This document shows, one piece after another, positions 55,385 through 64,000 of a DNA stretch of 64,000 bases (positions are counted from its first letter, which is position 1; every line of letters starts with the position of its first letter). This DNA comes from Xanthomonas indica (GTDB lineage: Bacteria; Pseudomonadota; Gammaproteobacteria; Xanthomonadales; Xanthomonadaceae). The position numbers and the translations under genes are program-made. A model generated the notes under the pieces. It made no database searches, had not been told where the DNA came from, and saw only the letters and a program-made list of their open reading frames with translations. The DNA is taken from NCBI RefSeq assembly GCF_040529045.1, contig NZ_CP131914.1, positions 2,526,501 through 2,590,500 on the forward strand, read 5' to 3'.

Positions 55385-57057
55385 GCCGCACCAAGCGCGA
55401 CACCCTGCGCGGCGTGTTCGGCCGCCATCTCGGCAGGCTGCTGCTGACCGCGCTGCTGGTGCTGTGCACGATGCTGGCCGGGGTCGGGTTGCTCGGCCTG
55501 TCCGGCGGCTTCCTCACCGCCGCGGCGCTGGCCGGTGCGGTCGGCATGGGCAGCGGCTTCAATTTCTTTTCGCCATCGGCCGGCATCCGCGCACTGACCT
55601 TCGCCCGCATCGCCTCGCGCTACGGCGAAAAGCTGGTCGGGCACGATGCCACCTTGCGCATCGCCCGCGACCTGCGCGTGTGGTTCTTCCGTCGCGCGCT
55701 GCCGCTGGCACCGGCACGGCTCGGCGCCAGCCGCACCGGCGAACTGCTGGCACGGCTGATGTCGGACATCGGCGAGGTCGACGGCCTGGTGGTGCGCGCG
55801 CTGGCGCCGCTGGCGGCACTGCTCGGCGTCGGTGCGATCGGCATCGCCGCGGCGGCGGCGATCCACTGGCCGGCGGCGCTGGTGCTGGCCGCGCTGGCGT
55901 TGGCGATCGGACTCGGCGTGCCCTGGGTGGTGGCGCGTGGCGGCGAGGCCCGCGAACGCGCACGCGCGCAGCAGCGCGAAACCTTGCGCACGCTGGCCTA
56001 CGAAGGCCTGGAGGGCGCCGCCGACCTGGCCGCGCTCGAGGCGCAGGCCGCCTGGATCGCGCGCGTGGACGCCAGCGCGCAGGCGCTGCGCGCCGAGGAC
56101 CGGCGCCAGCGGCAACGGCTGATCGGCGGCAACGCCTTGCACGCGCTGTGCGCCGCGGCGGGCCTGCTGGCGATGCTGTGGGTGGCGTTGGGTGCGGCGC
56201 GCGCCGATGCGATCAGCGCCGAACAGGCGGCCGGCCTGGTGTTCCTGACCGTGGCCCTGCTCGAGGTCTGGGCCGGCGCCGGCCCGGCCTGGCAGGCGCT
56301 GCAGTCCGGCCGGGTCGCCGCGCGGCGTTTGCAGGCGATCGCCGGGCAGGCGCCGCCGGTGGTCGATCCGGCGCACCCGCAGGCGCTGCCGGCCAGTGGC
56401 GAGGTGCAGTTCGACGACGTGGCGTTCGCCTGGCCGGGCGAGACCCGGCGCGTGCTCGACGGTGTGACACTACGCATCGCGCCGGGCGAGCGCATCTCCC
56501 TCTCCGGCGACAGCGGCAGCGGCAAGACCACCCTGTCGGCGTTGCTGCTGCGCTTGTGGGATCCGCAACAGGGCAGCGTCCGCTACGCCGGCGTGGACCT
56601 GCGCGAGGTGGCCGAGGCGCAGTGGCATCGCCGCATCGCCTGGCTGCCGCAGGGCGCACCGGTGTTCGCTGGCAGCGTGCGCGACAACCTGCGCCTGGGC
56701 GATCCCGTGGCCGACGATGCGCGCCTGCAGCAGGTGCTGGCCGACGTGCGGCTGGATGCCTGGCTGCACGAAGTCGGTGGCCTCGACGCCTGGCTCGGCG
56801 AAAACGGCGCCACCATGTCCGCCGGCCAGGCCCGGCGCCTGGCCCTGGCCCGTGCACTGCTGCGCGAAGCACCGCTGCTGGTGCTGGACGAACCCACCGA
56901 AGGCCTGGACGTGGACACGGCGCAGGCGCTGCTGCGCGACCTGGCGCAGGCGCTGGGCCAGCGCAGCCTGCTGCTGATCAGCCACGACGTGCTGCCCGAG
57001 GGCGTGGTGCATGTGCGCTATCGGTTGCAGGAGGGGCGGCTGCAGGTCGAGGCGTAG
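55381..57057 (+). CDS. cydC: Thiol reductant ABC exporter subunit CydC
   Basis: The 558-residue half-transporter has about six helices and an ATPase with Walker A SGDSGSGKTT, a signature-like MSAGQARR (S-A-G-Q instead of LSGGQ) and Walker B LLVLDEPTEGLD. It pairs with CydD. The non-canonical signature is worth noting, but the rest is intact. ATG 55381 overlaps the cydD stop. Confidence 0.93.
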   Translation: MSRTKRDTLRGVFGRHLGRLLLTALLVLCTMLAGVGLLGLSGGFLTAAALAGAVGMGSGFNFFSPSAGIRALTFARIASRYGEKLVGHDATLRIARDLRVWFFRRALPLAPARLGASRTGELLARLMSDIGEVDGLVVRALAPLAALLGVGAIGIAAAAAIHWPAALVLAALALAIGLGVPWVVARGGEARERARAQQRETLRTLAYEGLEGAADLAALEAQAAWIARVDASAQALRAEDRRQRQRLIGGNALHALCAAAGLLAMLWVALGAARADAISAEQAAGLVFLTVALLEVWAGAGPAWQALQSGRVAARRLQAIAGQAPPVVDPAHPQALPASGEVQFDDVAFAWPGETRRVLDGVTLRIAPGERISLSGDSGSGKTTLSALLLRLWDPQQGSVRYAGVDLREVAEAQWHRRIAWLPQGAPVFAGSVRDNLRLGDPVADDARLQQVLADVRLDAWLHEVGGLDAWLGENGATMSAGQARRLALARALLREAPLLVLDEPTEGLDVDTAQALLRDLAQALGQRSLLLISHDVLPEGVVHVRYRLQEGRLQVEA

Positions 57058-57075
57058 CGCTACTGCGCAGCGCTC

Positions 57076-57145
57076 TGCAGGAGCGGCTTCAGCCGCGACC
57101 CGACCTGACCGGGAACGCCGGTCGCGGCTGAAGCCGCTCCTGCAG
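57076..57145. repeat. REP-type inverted pair after cydC
   Basis: TGCAGGAGCGGCTTCAGCC and its inverse flank about 26 bp, the best-conserved pair in the window. It may act as a transcript-end structure for cydDC. No gene is seen in 57146-57321. Confidence 0.85.
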
Positions 57146-57321
57146 CGCCATCTGGCGCCTTTCAGGCCCAGGTCTGAGATGGAATCAGGGATGCACGCCC
57201 CCTGGCTTTTCGCACCATTGCGCGTGCAGGAGCGGAGCGTGTTCCCTTGCGTGGGATCAGCCACAACGAGCGGTGCGTCATCACCCTCGCGCCATGGCGG
57301 ACGTGCAATTGCGCGCAGCCG

Positions 57322-58434
57322 CTACAGCGCGTCCAGAAACGCCCGCACTGCTGGTCCGAACCGCGCGAAATCCACCAGGAAGGCATCGTGCCCCTGCGGC
57401 GAATCCAGCCCCAGGAACTGCGCTTGCGCACCGCCGGCGCGCAGGCCGTCGGCGATCTGTTGCTGCTGTTGCACCGGGAACAGGATGTCGGTGTTGGCGC
57501 CGATCGCCAGGGCACGTTCGATGCGGATCGTGGCGATGCCGGCGAGCACGTCGCCGCCGGCCGGTTCGGCCAGGTCGAACCAGTCCATCGAGCGGCTCAG
57601 GTACAGATAGCAGTTCGGGTCGAAGCGGCGCACGAAGCGCCGGGCGTGGCCTTCCAGGTAGCTTTCCACCTGGAACTCCAGGCCGAACGGATCGTCGTCG
57701 GTCTGGTCCGAATCCAGCCGCACGCGGCCGAAGCGGCCGTCCCATTCCAGCGCCGAACGGTAGGTGATCACGCCGAGCTTGCGTGCCATGCGCATGCCCG
57801 ATTCGGGGTAGGTGGCTTCGTCGTAGTCGCCGCCGTTCCAGTTCGGATCCAGGCGGATCGCCTCGCGCTGCAGCGAACGAATCGCGATCGAGAACGGCAG
57901 CGCCTGCGCGCTGCCGGAAATGTTGACGTGGCTGCGCGCCAGGCCGGGGTGCCGGTGCAGCAGCGCCAGGGCGGTCATGCCGCCCATCGAGTTGCCGATC
58001 ACGCAGGCCAACTGCGCGATGCCCAGCGCGTGCACCACCTGCGCGGCGGCATCGGCGCCGTCCTCGATCGACAGCTCCGGGAAGCGCAGGCGATACGGCT
58101 GGCCGTCGTCCGGGTGCGGCGAGGCGGGGCCGGTCGAGCCCTTGCAACTGCCCAGCGAGTTCACGCAGATCACGAACCAGCGCTGGGTGTCGATCGGCTT
58201 GCCCGGGCCGAGCATGCCTTCCCACCAGCCGGGCGTGGGATCGTCGGCATTCGCGGCGGCATGTGCATCGGGCGACAGCCCGGTGACGATCAGGATCGCG
58301 TTGTCGCGGGCGGCCGACAGCGTGCCCCAGGTCTCGTAGGCGACCCGCGCGCCGTGCAACTGGCCGCCACGCTTCATCGGGAACGGCGAGGGCAGGGCGA
58401 GGAAGCGGCTGCCGGGCGGGATGAATTCGGTCAT
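57322..58434 (-). CDS. metX: MetX-family homoserine/serine O-acyltransferase
   Basis: The 370-residue alpha/beta hydrolase-fold acyltransferase carries VNSLGSCKGSTGP, the nucleophile GNSMGGMTAL (S149), GANTDILFP (Asp) and SPQGHDAFLVD (His). Xanthomonadaceae members of this family have been reassigned as succinyltransferases acting on homoserine or serine; which applies here cannot be read from motifs I can recall with certainty. It feeds methionine or cysteine synthesis. No riboswitch was recognised upstream. Confidence 0.85.
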   Translation of the reverse strand: MTEFIPPGSRFLALPSPFPMKRGGQLHGARVAYETWGTLSAARDNAILIVTGLSPDAHAAANADDPTPGWWEGMLGPGKPIDTQRWFVICVNSLGSCKGSTGPASPHPDDGQPYRLRFPELSIEDGADAAAQVVHALGIAQLACVIGNSMGGMTALALLHRHPGLARSHVNISGSAQALPFSIAIRSLQREAIRLDPNWNGGDYDEATYPESGMRMARKLGVITYRSALEWDGRFGRVRLDSDQTDDDPFGLEFQVESYLEGHARRFVRRFDPNCYLYLSRSMDWFDLAEPAGGDVLAGIATIRIERALAIGANTDILFPVQQQQQIADGLRAGGAQAQFLGLDSPQGHDAFLVDFARFGPAVRAFLDAL

Positions 58435-58614
58435 GCGTCGATTCTAGCTGCGCTATCGCGCATCCGGCGTATGCGTGGTGCGAGATGGCGCGTGTCGGGC
58501 AGCAATGGCGTCCGTTAGTGACGCAGGGACGAATCTACTGCCCGTCTGGTCATTCGCTTCCACAGCGATCCAGTCCGACACGCTGTTGCCGCGACAGGCA
58601 TCCTGGTAAAGCGC

Positions 58615-58639
58615 GTCGCGGCTGAAGCCGCTCCTACAA
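58615..58639 (-). repeat. Single REP half-unit (GCGGCTGAAGCCGC)
   Basis: GTCGCGGCTGAAGCCGCTCC with CTACAA is one unit of the REP-type family without a clear partner. The rest of 58435-58726 holds no gene I can support. Confidence 0.7.
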
Positions 58640-58726
58640 CGACGTTTCGCATTCTTGCTGGCGTCTTGCCTAGTTGCGACCGGGCGTTCCCGATCAGGCA
58701 CGGTCGCTCCTGCACGGATGCGTTCG

Positions 58727-59761
58727 CTACGGCGTGCCGATCACCAACTCCACCGGCCCAGTCGCCGGCAGGCTCACCGTCACCGGTGCCGACTCCAGAT
58801 CGCCCTCCTGGCGCATCGCATTGCCGCTGGCCGACAGCCGCGCGACCACCTGCACCTGCTTGAGCTGCGAGAGTTTCTGCGTCGGCATCGGGCTGTCCGC
58901 ATCGCTCAGCGTCACCCGCAACGGCAGGGCCTGCAGCGGATGCTTCTGCACCGCCACCGGCATCGGTGGACCGCCCGGGACGCGCGCGATCACGAACACG
59001 CTGGCGTCGCCGCGCAGGCGCACACGGGCGGCGAACGTCGGATCCAGCGACACCGCCACGGTCAGGCCGGTGCTCGCCGGCGCCTTTGCAGCCTGCGCCG
59101 TGGTGGCCGCCGCAGCGGGCAGGGCGGGCAGGCCAGCCGCGAGACGGGCGGCGTCGATCTGCGGCCGCAGCGCCGCGGCGGTGGCCGCGTCCACGCGCGG
59201 CAACAGGGCTTCCCAGGTGGCGGCCGCGGCGGCGTCCTGGCCGCGTTGGCGTTGGGCGATGCCCAGGAACCAGGCGCCGCGTTCGCTGCCTGGCGCCAGT
59301 TGCAGGGCGTGCCGCAGCCATGCCAGGGCCTGCTCGTCGAACTGCCGTTGCGGGTTGGCCAACGCACGCGCCTCGGCCGCTTCGATCAGCAGCGGCGCCT
59401 GCTCCGGCGCCAGGCGCACCGCACGCGCGAACGCGGCCGCGGCCTCGGCGTTGTGCCCCAGCGACAACTGGCTGCGGCCGAGCAAGGCCCAGCCGTCTGC
59501 GCGATTCGGATCCTTGGCCAGCGCTGCCTGCAGTTGCTTGACCCCGTCCTCCAGCGTGCGTGGCGCCTCGCGGTTCTGCGCCTGCAGGGCGCGCGGGGTG
59601 CCGACCAGGGCGTACAGCGCCGCCGTGGCCACGCCCAGCGCCAGCACCGCGACCGCCAGCAGCGCGCCGTTGCGGCCACGGCCGCGCAGCGGCCACAACA
59701 CCACCGCGAACACCAGCGCCGCCAGCGCCACCGCCGCGGCCGACATGCCCCAACTCAGCAT
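58727..59761 (-). CDS. ccmI: Cytochrome c biogenesis protein CcmI
   Basis: The 344-residue protein has two N-terminal helices (about 5-25 and 33-53), three or so TPR repeats (about 65-215; DPNRADGWALLGRSQLSLG, AEAAAAFARAVRLAP) and a C-terminal periplasmic beta domain, the CcmI/CycH layout. It binds apocytochrome c and presents it to CcmF/H. It is the last of the minus-strand ccm genes, 4 bp after ccmH. Confidence 0.88.
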   Translation of the reverse strand: MLSWGMSAAAVALAALVFAVVLWPLRGRGRNGALLAVAVLALGVATAALYALVGTPRALQAQNREAPRTLEDGVKQLQAALAKDPNRADGWALLGRSQLSLGHNAEAAAAFARAVRLAPEQAPLLIEAAEARALANPQRQFDEQALAWLRHALQLAPGSERGAWFLGIAQRQRGQDAAAAATWEALLPRVDAATAAALRPQIDAARLAAGLPALPAAAATTAQAAKAPASTGLTVAVSLDPTFAARVRLRGDASVFVIARVPGGPPMPVAVQKHPLQALPLRVTLSDADSPMPTQKLSQLKQVQVVARLSASGNAMRQEGDLESAPVTVSLPATGPVELVIGTP

Positions 59762-59765
59762 CGCC

Positions 59766-60221
59766 TCACCATTCCTGTTCGTCCTGCAGCGGCAGCGCGG
59801 TGGCCGCCGGTGCGCGCCGCCGCACCATCCGGATCAGCAGCACGGCGCCGCCGGCCAGCAGCAGCAAGGGGCCGAACCACAGCAGCCAGGTCCGTGCTTC
59901 CAGCTGCGGCCGGTACAGCACGAACTCGCCGTAGCGATCGACCAGGAACTGCTTGATCTGCGCATCCGACTTGCCCTGGTGCATGAGCTCCAGCACTTCG
60001 CGGCGCAGGTCCATGGCGATCTGCGCGTGCGAGTCGGCCAGCGACTGGTTCTGGCATTGCACGCAACGCAATTCCGCAGTCAGCGCATGGAAGCGCGCTT
60101 CCTCGGCGGTGGAGCGGTAGGCCAGCGGCGTCGGATCGGACACCGGCTCGGCGCCGGCCAGCGTGGACCACGCCAGCAGCCCCAGCAGGCCCAGCCGCAG
60201 CGCGCGCCGGCCGCGGCTCAT
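59766..60221 (-). CDS. ccmH: Cytochrome c maturation thiol protein CcmH
   Basis: The 151-residue protein has a signal peptide, the redox motif LRCVQCQNQSLADS (C53, C56), the DRYGEFVLYRP motif and a C-terminal transmembrane helix. It reduces the CXXCH cysteines of apocytochrome c. Overlaps ccmG by 4 bp. Confidence 0.93.
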   Translation of the reverse strand: MSRGRRALRLGLLGLLAWSTLAGAEPVSDPTPLAYRSTAEEARFHALTAELRCVQCQNQSLADSHAQIAMDLRREVLELMHQGKSDAQIKQFLVDRYGEFVLYRPQLEARTWLLWFGPLLLLAGGAVLLIRMVRRRAPAATALPLQDEQEW

Positions 60222-60823
60222 GGCGTGGCCTTGCCCTGCGCCCGCGTCGGCGGGGCGTCGCGCTCGGCCTGCTGCAAGGCCGGCAGCAGGTCGTCGCGGA
60301 TGATCTGGTCGGTCAGCGGGCCGGCATGCTTCCAGCGCACCACGCCGCGCGCATCGACCAGGAAGGTCTCCGGCGCCGCGGCCACGCCCCAGTCGATCGC
60401 GGTGCGCCCCTCGGGATCGAACAGCACCGCCAGGAACGGATTGCCGAGCTGTTCCAGCCAGCGCAGCGCGTCCTCGCGGTTGTCCTTCCAGTCGTAGCCG
60501 ATCACCCGCACGCGCTTGCTCAGCGCGAAGCGGGTCAGCACCGGGTGTTCCTCGCGGCAGGCCGGGCACCAGCTGCCCCACACGTTGAGCACGTACGGCG
60601 CACCCAGCAACTCGCTGCTGCGCACGCGGATCGAGGCGTCGTGCAGCAGCGGCAGTTCGAACGCCGGTGCCGGCTTGCCGATCAGCGCCGACGGCAGCGC
60701 GTCGCGGTCGGCGCTGCCGGAGCGCTGCACCGCATACACCATCAACGCCAGCAGGCCGAGGAAGAACAGGGCGCCCAGCAGGATGGCGGGCAGCGGCAGG
60801 CGACGTGGAGCGGGAGCGGACAT
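60218..60823 (-). CDS. ccmG: Thioredoxin-like CcmG/DsbE
   Basis: The 201-residue protein has an N-terminal membrane anchor (about 10-32) and a thioredoxin domain with WCPAC (C86, C89) and the GVAAAPETFLVD cis-Pro region typical of CcmG. It keeps apocytochrome thiols reduced in the periplasm. Overlaps ccmF (TGATG) and ccmH (ATGA). Confidence 0.93.
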   Translation of the reverse strand: MSAPAPRRLPLPAILLGALFFLGLLALMVYAVQRSGSADRDALPSALIGKPAPAFELPLLHDASIRVRSSELLGAPYVLNVWGSWCPACREEHPVLTRFALSKRVRVIGYDWKDNREDALRWLEQLGNPFLAVLFDPEGRTAIDWGVAAAPETFLVDARGVVRWKHAGPLTDQIIRDDLLPALQQAERDAPPTRAQGKATP

Positions 60824-62757
60824 CAGGGGGTCTCCGGAGAACGACGGAAGCGCCGGTCGGCGGCGGTGACGAAACCGCCCAGCGCCATCAGCGCCGCGCC
60901 AAGCCAGATCCAGCGCACAAAAGGTTTGACGTGCACGCGCATCGCCCAGGCATTGTTGCCCAGCGGTTCGCCGAGGGCGACGTAGACGTCGCCGAACAGG
61001 CCGGGGTGGATGCCGGCCTCGGTCATGTTCTGGCCGCCGCTGGCGTACAGGCGCTTTTCCGGGTGCAGCAGCGCCAGCCGGCGATCGTCGCGCAGTACCT
61101 GCACGTGTGCGCGTTCGGCCACGTAGTTGGGACCCTTGCGCTGGTCCAGGCCCTGCAGCTCGAACCGATAGCGGTCCAGGTCCAGGTGCTGCCCGGGCGC
61201 CAGCGCCACTTCGCGCTGCTGCTCCAGCGCCTCGACCAGCAGCGCGCCGGCCAGGAACACCGCGATGCCGGTGTGGGCCAGGGTCATGCCCAGCATCTCG
61301 GCGGTGAAGCGGCTGCCCTTGAGCTGGCGCCGGCTCCACACGAAACGCGCGGTGCCCAGCAGCACCCAGGTCGCAGCGGCGACACCGGCGGCGGTCTTCC
61401 ACGCGCCCTGCGGTGCCAGGAAGAAGCCGATCGCGCCGGCCAGCAGGGCCAGGCCGGCCCAGGGCGCCAGCAACGCCAGCGGCCGCGATGCCTGTTCGCG
61501 CTGCCAGCGGGTCAGCGGCCCGAACGGCAACAGCGCCACTAGCGGCGCCATCAGCACGATGAACAAGGTGCCGAAGTAGGGCGGCCCCACCGAGAGCTTG
61601 CCCAGGTCCAGCGCATCGGCCAGCAGCGGATACAGCGTGCCCAGCAGCACCATGGCGCAGGCGCAGGTCAGCAGCAGGTTGTTGGCCAGCAGCAGGGTCT
61701 CGCGCGAGGCCGGCGCGAAGCGTTGCCGCGCTTCGTCGGCCGCTGCCACCACGCGTCCGCCGCGCAGCGCGTACAGCAGCAGCGCACCACCGCACAGCAG
61801 GCTCAGGAACACCAGGATGAACAGGCCGCGGGCGGGATCGGCCGCGAAGGAGTGCACGCTGGTCAGCACGCCCGAGCGGACCAGGAAGGTGCCCAGCAGC
61901 GACAGCGAGAATGCGGCGATCGCCAGCAACAGGGTCCAGGCGCCGAAGCTGCCGCGCTTCTCGGTGACCGCCTGCGAATGCAGCAAGGCCGCACCCGCCA
62001 GCCACGGCATGAAACTGGCGTTCTCCACCGGGTCCCAGAACCACCAGCCGCCCCAGCCCAGTTCGTAGTACGCCCACCAGCTGCCGAGGGCGATGCCGAT
62101 GGTCAGAAAGCCCCAGGCCACGTTGGTCCATGGCCGCGTCCAGCGCAGCCAGCGCGCGTCCACCTGGCCGTCCAGCAACGCGGCGATGGCGAACGCGAAC
62201 GGCACCGCGAAGCCGACGTAGCCGGCGTACAGCAGCGGCGGATGGATCACCAGGCCGGGATCCTGCAGCAACGGATTGAGATCGCGCCCTTCCAGCGGCG
62301 CCGGCAGCAGCCGCGCGAACGGGTTGGAGGTGAACAGCAGGAACGCCAGGAAACCCACGCTGACCAGCGCCAGGGTGCCGATCACCCGCGCCACCACCTG
62401 GGCCGGCAGGCGCCGCGAGTACAGCGCCACCGCGCCGGTCCATAGCGCCAGGATCAGCGTCCACAGCAGCAGCGAGCCCTCGTGCGCGCCCCACACCGCG
62501 GAGTAGCGGTACACCAGCGGCAGCAAGGAGTTGGAGTTCTCGGCCACGTAGGCCACCGAGAAATCCTGGGTCACGAAGGCATGGGTAAGGATCGCGAAGG
62601 CGCCGGCGACCAGCGCCAGTTGCGCGAACGCCGCCGGCCGCGCCACGCCCATCCAGCGTGCATCGCCGCGCTGCGCACCGGCCAGCGGCAGCGCCGCCTG
62701 CAGCACGGCGGTGAGCAGGGCAAGGATCAGCAGGAGCTGACCGACCTCAGGCAGCAT
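60823..62757 (-). CDS. ccmF: Haem lyase subunit CcmF
   Basis: The ~644-residue protein has about 14-15 transmembrane helices and the tryptophan-rich WGGWWFWDPVENASF motif that binds haem, with conserved His on either side (ILTHAF, VIHPPLLY, SVHSF). It attaches haem to apocytochrome c. The start is taken as ATG 62757 (MLPEVGQ); ATG 62781 is possible. Confidence 0.95.
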   Translation of the reverse strand: MLPEVGQLLLILALLTAVLQAALPLAGAQRGDARWMGVARPAAFAQLALVAGAFAILTHAFVTQDFSVAYVAENSNSLLPLVYRYSAVWGAHEGSLLLWTLILALWTGAVALYSRRLPAQVVARVIGTLALVSVGFLAFLLFTSNPFARLLPAPLEGRDLNPLLQDPGLVIHPPLLYAGYVGFAVPFAFAIAALLDGQVDARWLRWTRPWTNVAWGFLTIGIALGSWWAYYELGWGGWWFWDPVENASFMPWLAGAALLHSQAVTEKRGSFGAWTLLLAIAAFSLSLLGTFLVRSGVLTSVHSFAADPARGLFILVFLSLLCGGALLLYALRGGRVVAAADEARQRFAPASRETLLLANNLLLTCACAMVLLGTLYPLLADALDLGKLSVGPPYFGTLFIVLMAPLVALLPFGPLTRWQREQASRPLALLAPWAGLALLAGAIGFFLAPQGAWKTAAGVAAATWVLLGTARFVWSRRQLKGSRFTAEMLGMTLAHTGIAVFLAGALLVEALEQQREVALAPGQHLDLDRYRFELQGLDQRKGPNYVAERAHVQVLRDDRRLALLHPEKRLYASGGQNMTEAGIHPGLFGDVYVALGEPLGNNAWAMRVHVKPFVRWIWLGAALMALGGFVTAADRRFRRSPETP

Positions 62758-62917
62758 GGCGCTCGCGCCGGCACGCGGCATCCAAGACGCCAGGATGCGG
62801 TGCTAGGTGTCCACACGGAAAACCCGGCGTCGGGAGGTCGAGGCGAACGACCTGGACCACAGGCTTGCATGGACGCTGCGCGGCGGTGCCGACGGTCGGC
62901 GGCATGCGTCTGCTTCG

Positions 62918-62951
62918 ACCATTCCCCAATCCCGATTCCCGGTTCCCGCCC
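62918..62951 (-). repeat. Inverted GGGAATC array between ccmF and ccmE
   Basis: CCATTCCCCAATCCCGATTC-type units, four to five copies, lie in the short gap between ccmE and ccmF. The operon continues across the array. Confidence 0.85.
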
Positions 62952-62961
62952 CTCCGGCACG

Positions 62962-63411
62962 TCACTGCATCGCCCCCACATCGTGCTTGCGATGCGCGCT
63001 GCCCATCTTGTCCGCCAGTTCCTTCGGCATGTAGGTCTCGTCGTGCTTGGCCAGCACGTCCTCGGCGACGAACACGCCGTCGTGCATGCTGCCGGTGGCC
63101 ACCACCGCCTGGCCCTCGCGGAACAGGTCGGGCAGGATCCGGTCGTAGCGCACGGTCAGTTGCGCGTCGCCGTCGGTGACGCGGAAGTGCGACTGCAGCG
63201 ACCCGGGGGCGCGCTGGAAGGAACCTTTCTCGACCATGCCGCCGAGGCGGAAACGCGCGTGCGCGCCGGTCTTGCCGGCCAGCACCTCGGCCGGGGTGTA
63301 CAGGTAGGCGGTATTGCGCTGCAGCGCCATCGCCACCAGCGTGGTGGTGAGGCCGGCGGCCAGCACCAGCAGCATCAGCCACAGCAGGCGGCGCTTGCGC
63401 TGCGGGTTCAT
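62962..63411 (-). CDS. ccmE: Haem chaperone CcmE
   Basis: The 149-residue protein has an N-terminal anchor (about 8-30) and an OB-fold domain with the covalent haem-binding His in [10 protein letters not shown] (H123, with Y127). It carries haem from CcmC to CcmF. The start overlaps the ccmD stop (ATGA). Residue order and length are typical. Confidence 0.95.
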   Translation of the reverse strand: MNPQRKRRLLWLMLLVLAAGLTTTLVAMALQRNTAYLYTPAEVLAGKTGAHARFRLGGMVEKGSFQRAPGSLQSHFRVTDGDAQLTVRYDRILPDLFREGQAVVATGSMHDGVFVAEDVLAKHDETYMPKELADKMGSAHRKHDVGAMQ

Positions 63412-63584
63412 CGGCTCAGCTCCAGCGGCGGCGCCGGTTCGGCCTTGGCCTGGCGCTTGCGCTGCGCGCGCAGCCGCGCCGCGCGCAAGGCGTTGCGCAC
63501 CTGCAGCCGCGCCAGCACGAAATCGGCCAACAGCACCCCGGCGAATACCGCATAGGCCCCGACCACATACGGCAGGTAGTTCAT
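63408..63584 (-). CDS. ccmD: Haem exporter small subunit CcmD
   Basis: The 58-residue protein begins [16 protein letters not shown] with one transmembrane helix and a basic cytoplasmic tail ([12 protein letters not shown]), the CcmD pattern. It releases holo-CcmE from CcmABC. It overlaps ccmC and ccmE by 4 bp each. Confidence 0.9.
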   Translation of the reverse strand: MNYLPYVVGAYAVFAGVLLADFVLARLQVRNALRAARLRAQRKRQAKAEPAPPLELSR

Positions 63585-64000
63585 CCGCGCGCCTCCGCCA
63601 GCTGCGTCACCCAGTCCTTACCCGCCTCGCGGCGCAGGTTGTCGGCGCGTGCGCGCGCCAGCAGCGAGCCGGCGAACCAGAACTTGGTCGCGGCCACCAT
63701 CAGCCACAGCGGCGGCAGCATGCTCGGGTCCATGCTGGACTGGCCGAACAGGCGGATGGTCTGGCCCTGGTGCAGCGAGTTCCACCACACCACCGAATAG
63801 CGGATCACCGGCAGCAGCACCACGCCGACGATGGCCAGCAGCCCGGCCGCGCGCGCCGCGGTGCGCCGGTCCTCGATGGCCAGGTACAGGCCCATCACGC
63901 CGATGTACAGGAACAGCAGGATCAGTTCGGTGGTCAGGCGTGGGTCCCAGTCCCACCAGGCGCCCCACATCGGCTTGCCCCAGATGCTGCCGGTCAGCAG
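63581..64000 (-). CDS. ccmC: Haem exporter CcmC (5' end outside window)
   Basis: The visible 139 residues include the tryptophan-rich haem motif [17 protein letters not shown], a conserved His in WNSLHQGQT and three transmembrane helices. The N-terminal half lies beyond the window. CcmC loads haem onto CcmE. Confidence 0.93.
   Translation of the reverse strand: MLTGSIWGKPMWGAWWDWDPRLTTELILLFLYIGVMGLYLAIEDRRTAARAAGLLAIVGVVLLPVIRYSVVWWNSLHQGQTIRLFGQSSMDPSMLPPLWLMVAATKFWFAGSLLARARADNLRREAGKDWVTQLAEARG

Noticed and set aside
53413-57057. A 1214-codon frame across cydD and cydC
   Set aside because: The cydD region is out of frame here; only 55381-57057 is the CydC reading frame.
57322-58434. A SAM riboswitch upstream of metX
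   Set aside because: The 58435-58730 region shows only a REP half-unit and no multi-stem SAM aptamer pattern that I can recognise.

Overview
The window is high-GC chromosomal DNA from a plant-associated gammaproteobacterium, almost certainly Xanthomonas or a very close Xanthomonadaceae relative. The main evidence is the arginine pathway, which uses N-acetylornithine carbamoyltransferase and a fused N-acetylglutamate synthase/kinase, a combination known from Xanthomonas. A secreted pectinesterase, a secreted alpha-amino-acid ester hydrolase close to my memory of the X. citri enzyme, and abundant GGGAATC arrays and REP-type inverted repeats point the same way. The genus call is inferred from gene content; no database search was run.

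Layout. 1-6.6 kb: suhB (partial) diverges from trmJ; a PhnD-like periplasmic binding protein is coupled to a GGDEF-EAL protein; epmB diverges from efp. 6.6-11.1 kb: a TMEM175-like channel, mtaD, ubiG, gph and a small squalene-synthase-like protein. 11.1-15.3 kb: pectinesterase, a GGDEM-type cyclase and a permuted papain-like amidase. 15.8-18.3 kb (minus): yidD, class I dihydroorotase and an M23 peptidase, with overlapping stop/start codons. 18.4-19.5 kb: a DksA-like protein with a histone-H1-like tail.

19.8-29.8 kb (all minus) is the most unusual segment. It holds an HlyD-type adaptor, a C39 peptidase-containing ABC transporter, a 2-oxoglutarate oxygenase-like protein lacking key residues, a secreted alpha/beta hydrolase, a phosphoribosyltransferase/beta-propeller fusion, and two paralogous exported proteins. 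These two share a double-glycine leader, a His/Lys-rich segment and an EGG repeat tract, but end in different peptidoglycan-hydrolase-like domains. Each is followed by a small signal-peptide protein that could be its immunity factor. I read this as a type I-secreted bacteriolytic bacteriocin system. An AT-richer gap borders it.

30-34.8 kb: alpha/beta hydrolase, MFS exporter, SufE and CysS. 35-47.5 kb: the arginine/proline cluster, argF'-argG-GNAT-argE-argBA-GNAT-argC-argH-yciI-proB-proA, preceded by a possible Arg-codon leader peptide and terminator resembling an attenuator. 47.7-50.4 kb: alpha-amino-acid ester hydrolase, a small secreted protein and tRNA-Pro(CGG). 50.5-57 kb: cydABX and divergent cydDC with a perfect FNR/ANR box between them. 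57.3-58.4 kb: a MetX-family acyltransferase. 58.7-64 kb (minus): ccmC(partial)-D-E-F-G-H-I for cytochrome c maturation.

Most CDSs outside the island are housekeeping genes packed with short overlaps. The non-coding space is dominated by three repeat families: GGGAATC arrays, GTAGGAGCGGCTTCAGCC-type inverted pairs, and CTCTCCC/GGGAGAG elements. In places these contribute codons or ribosome-binding sequence to neighbouring genes.
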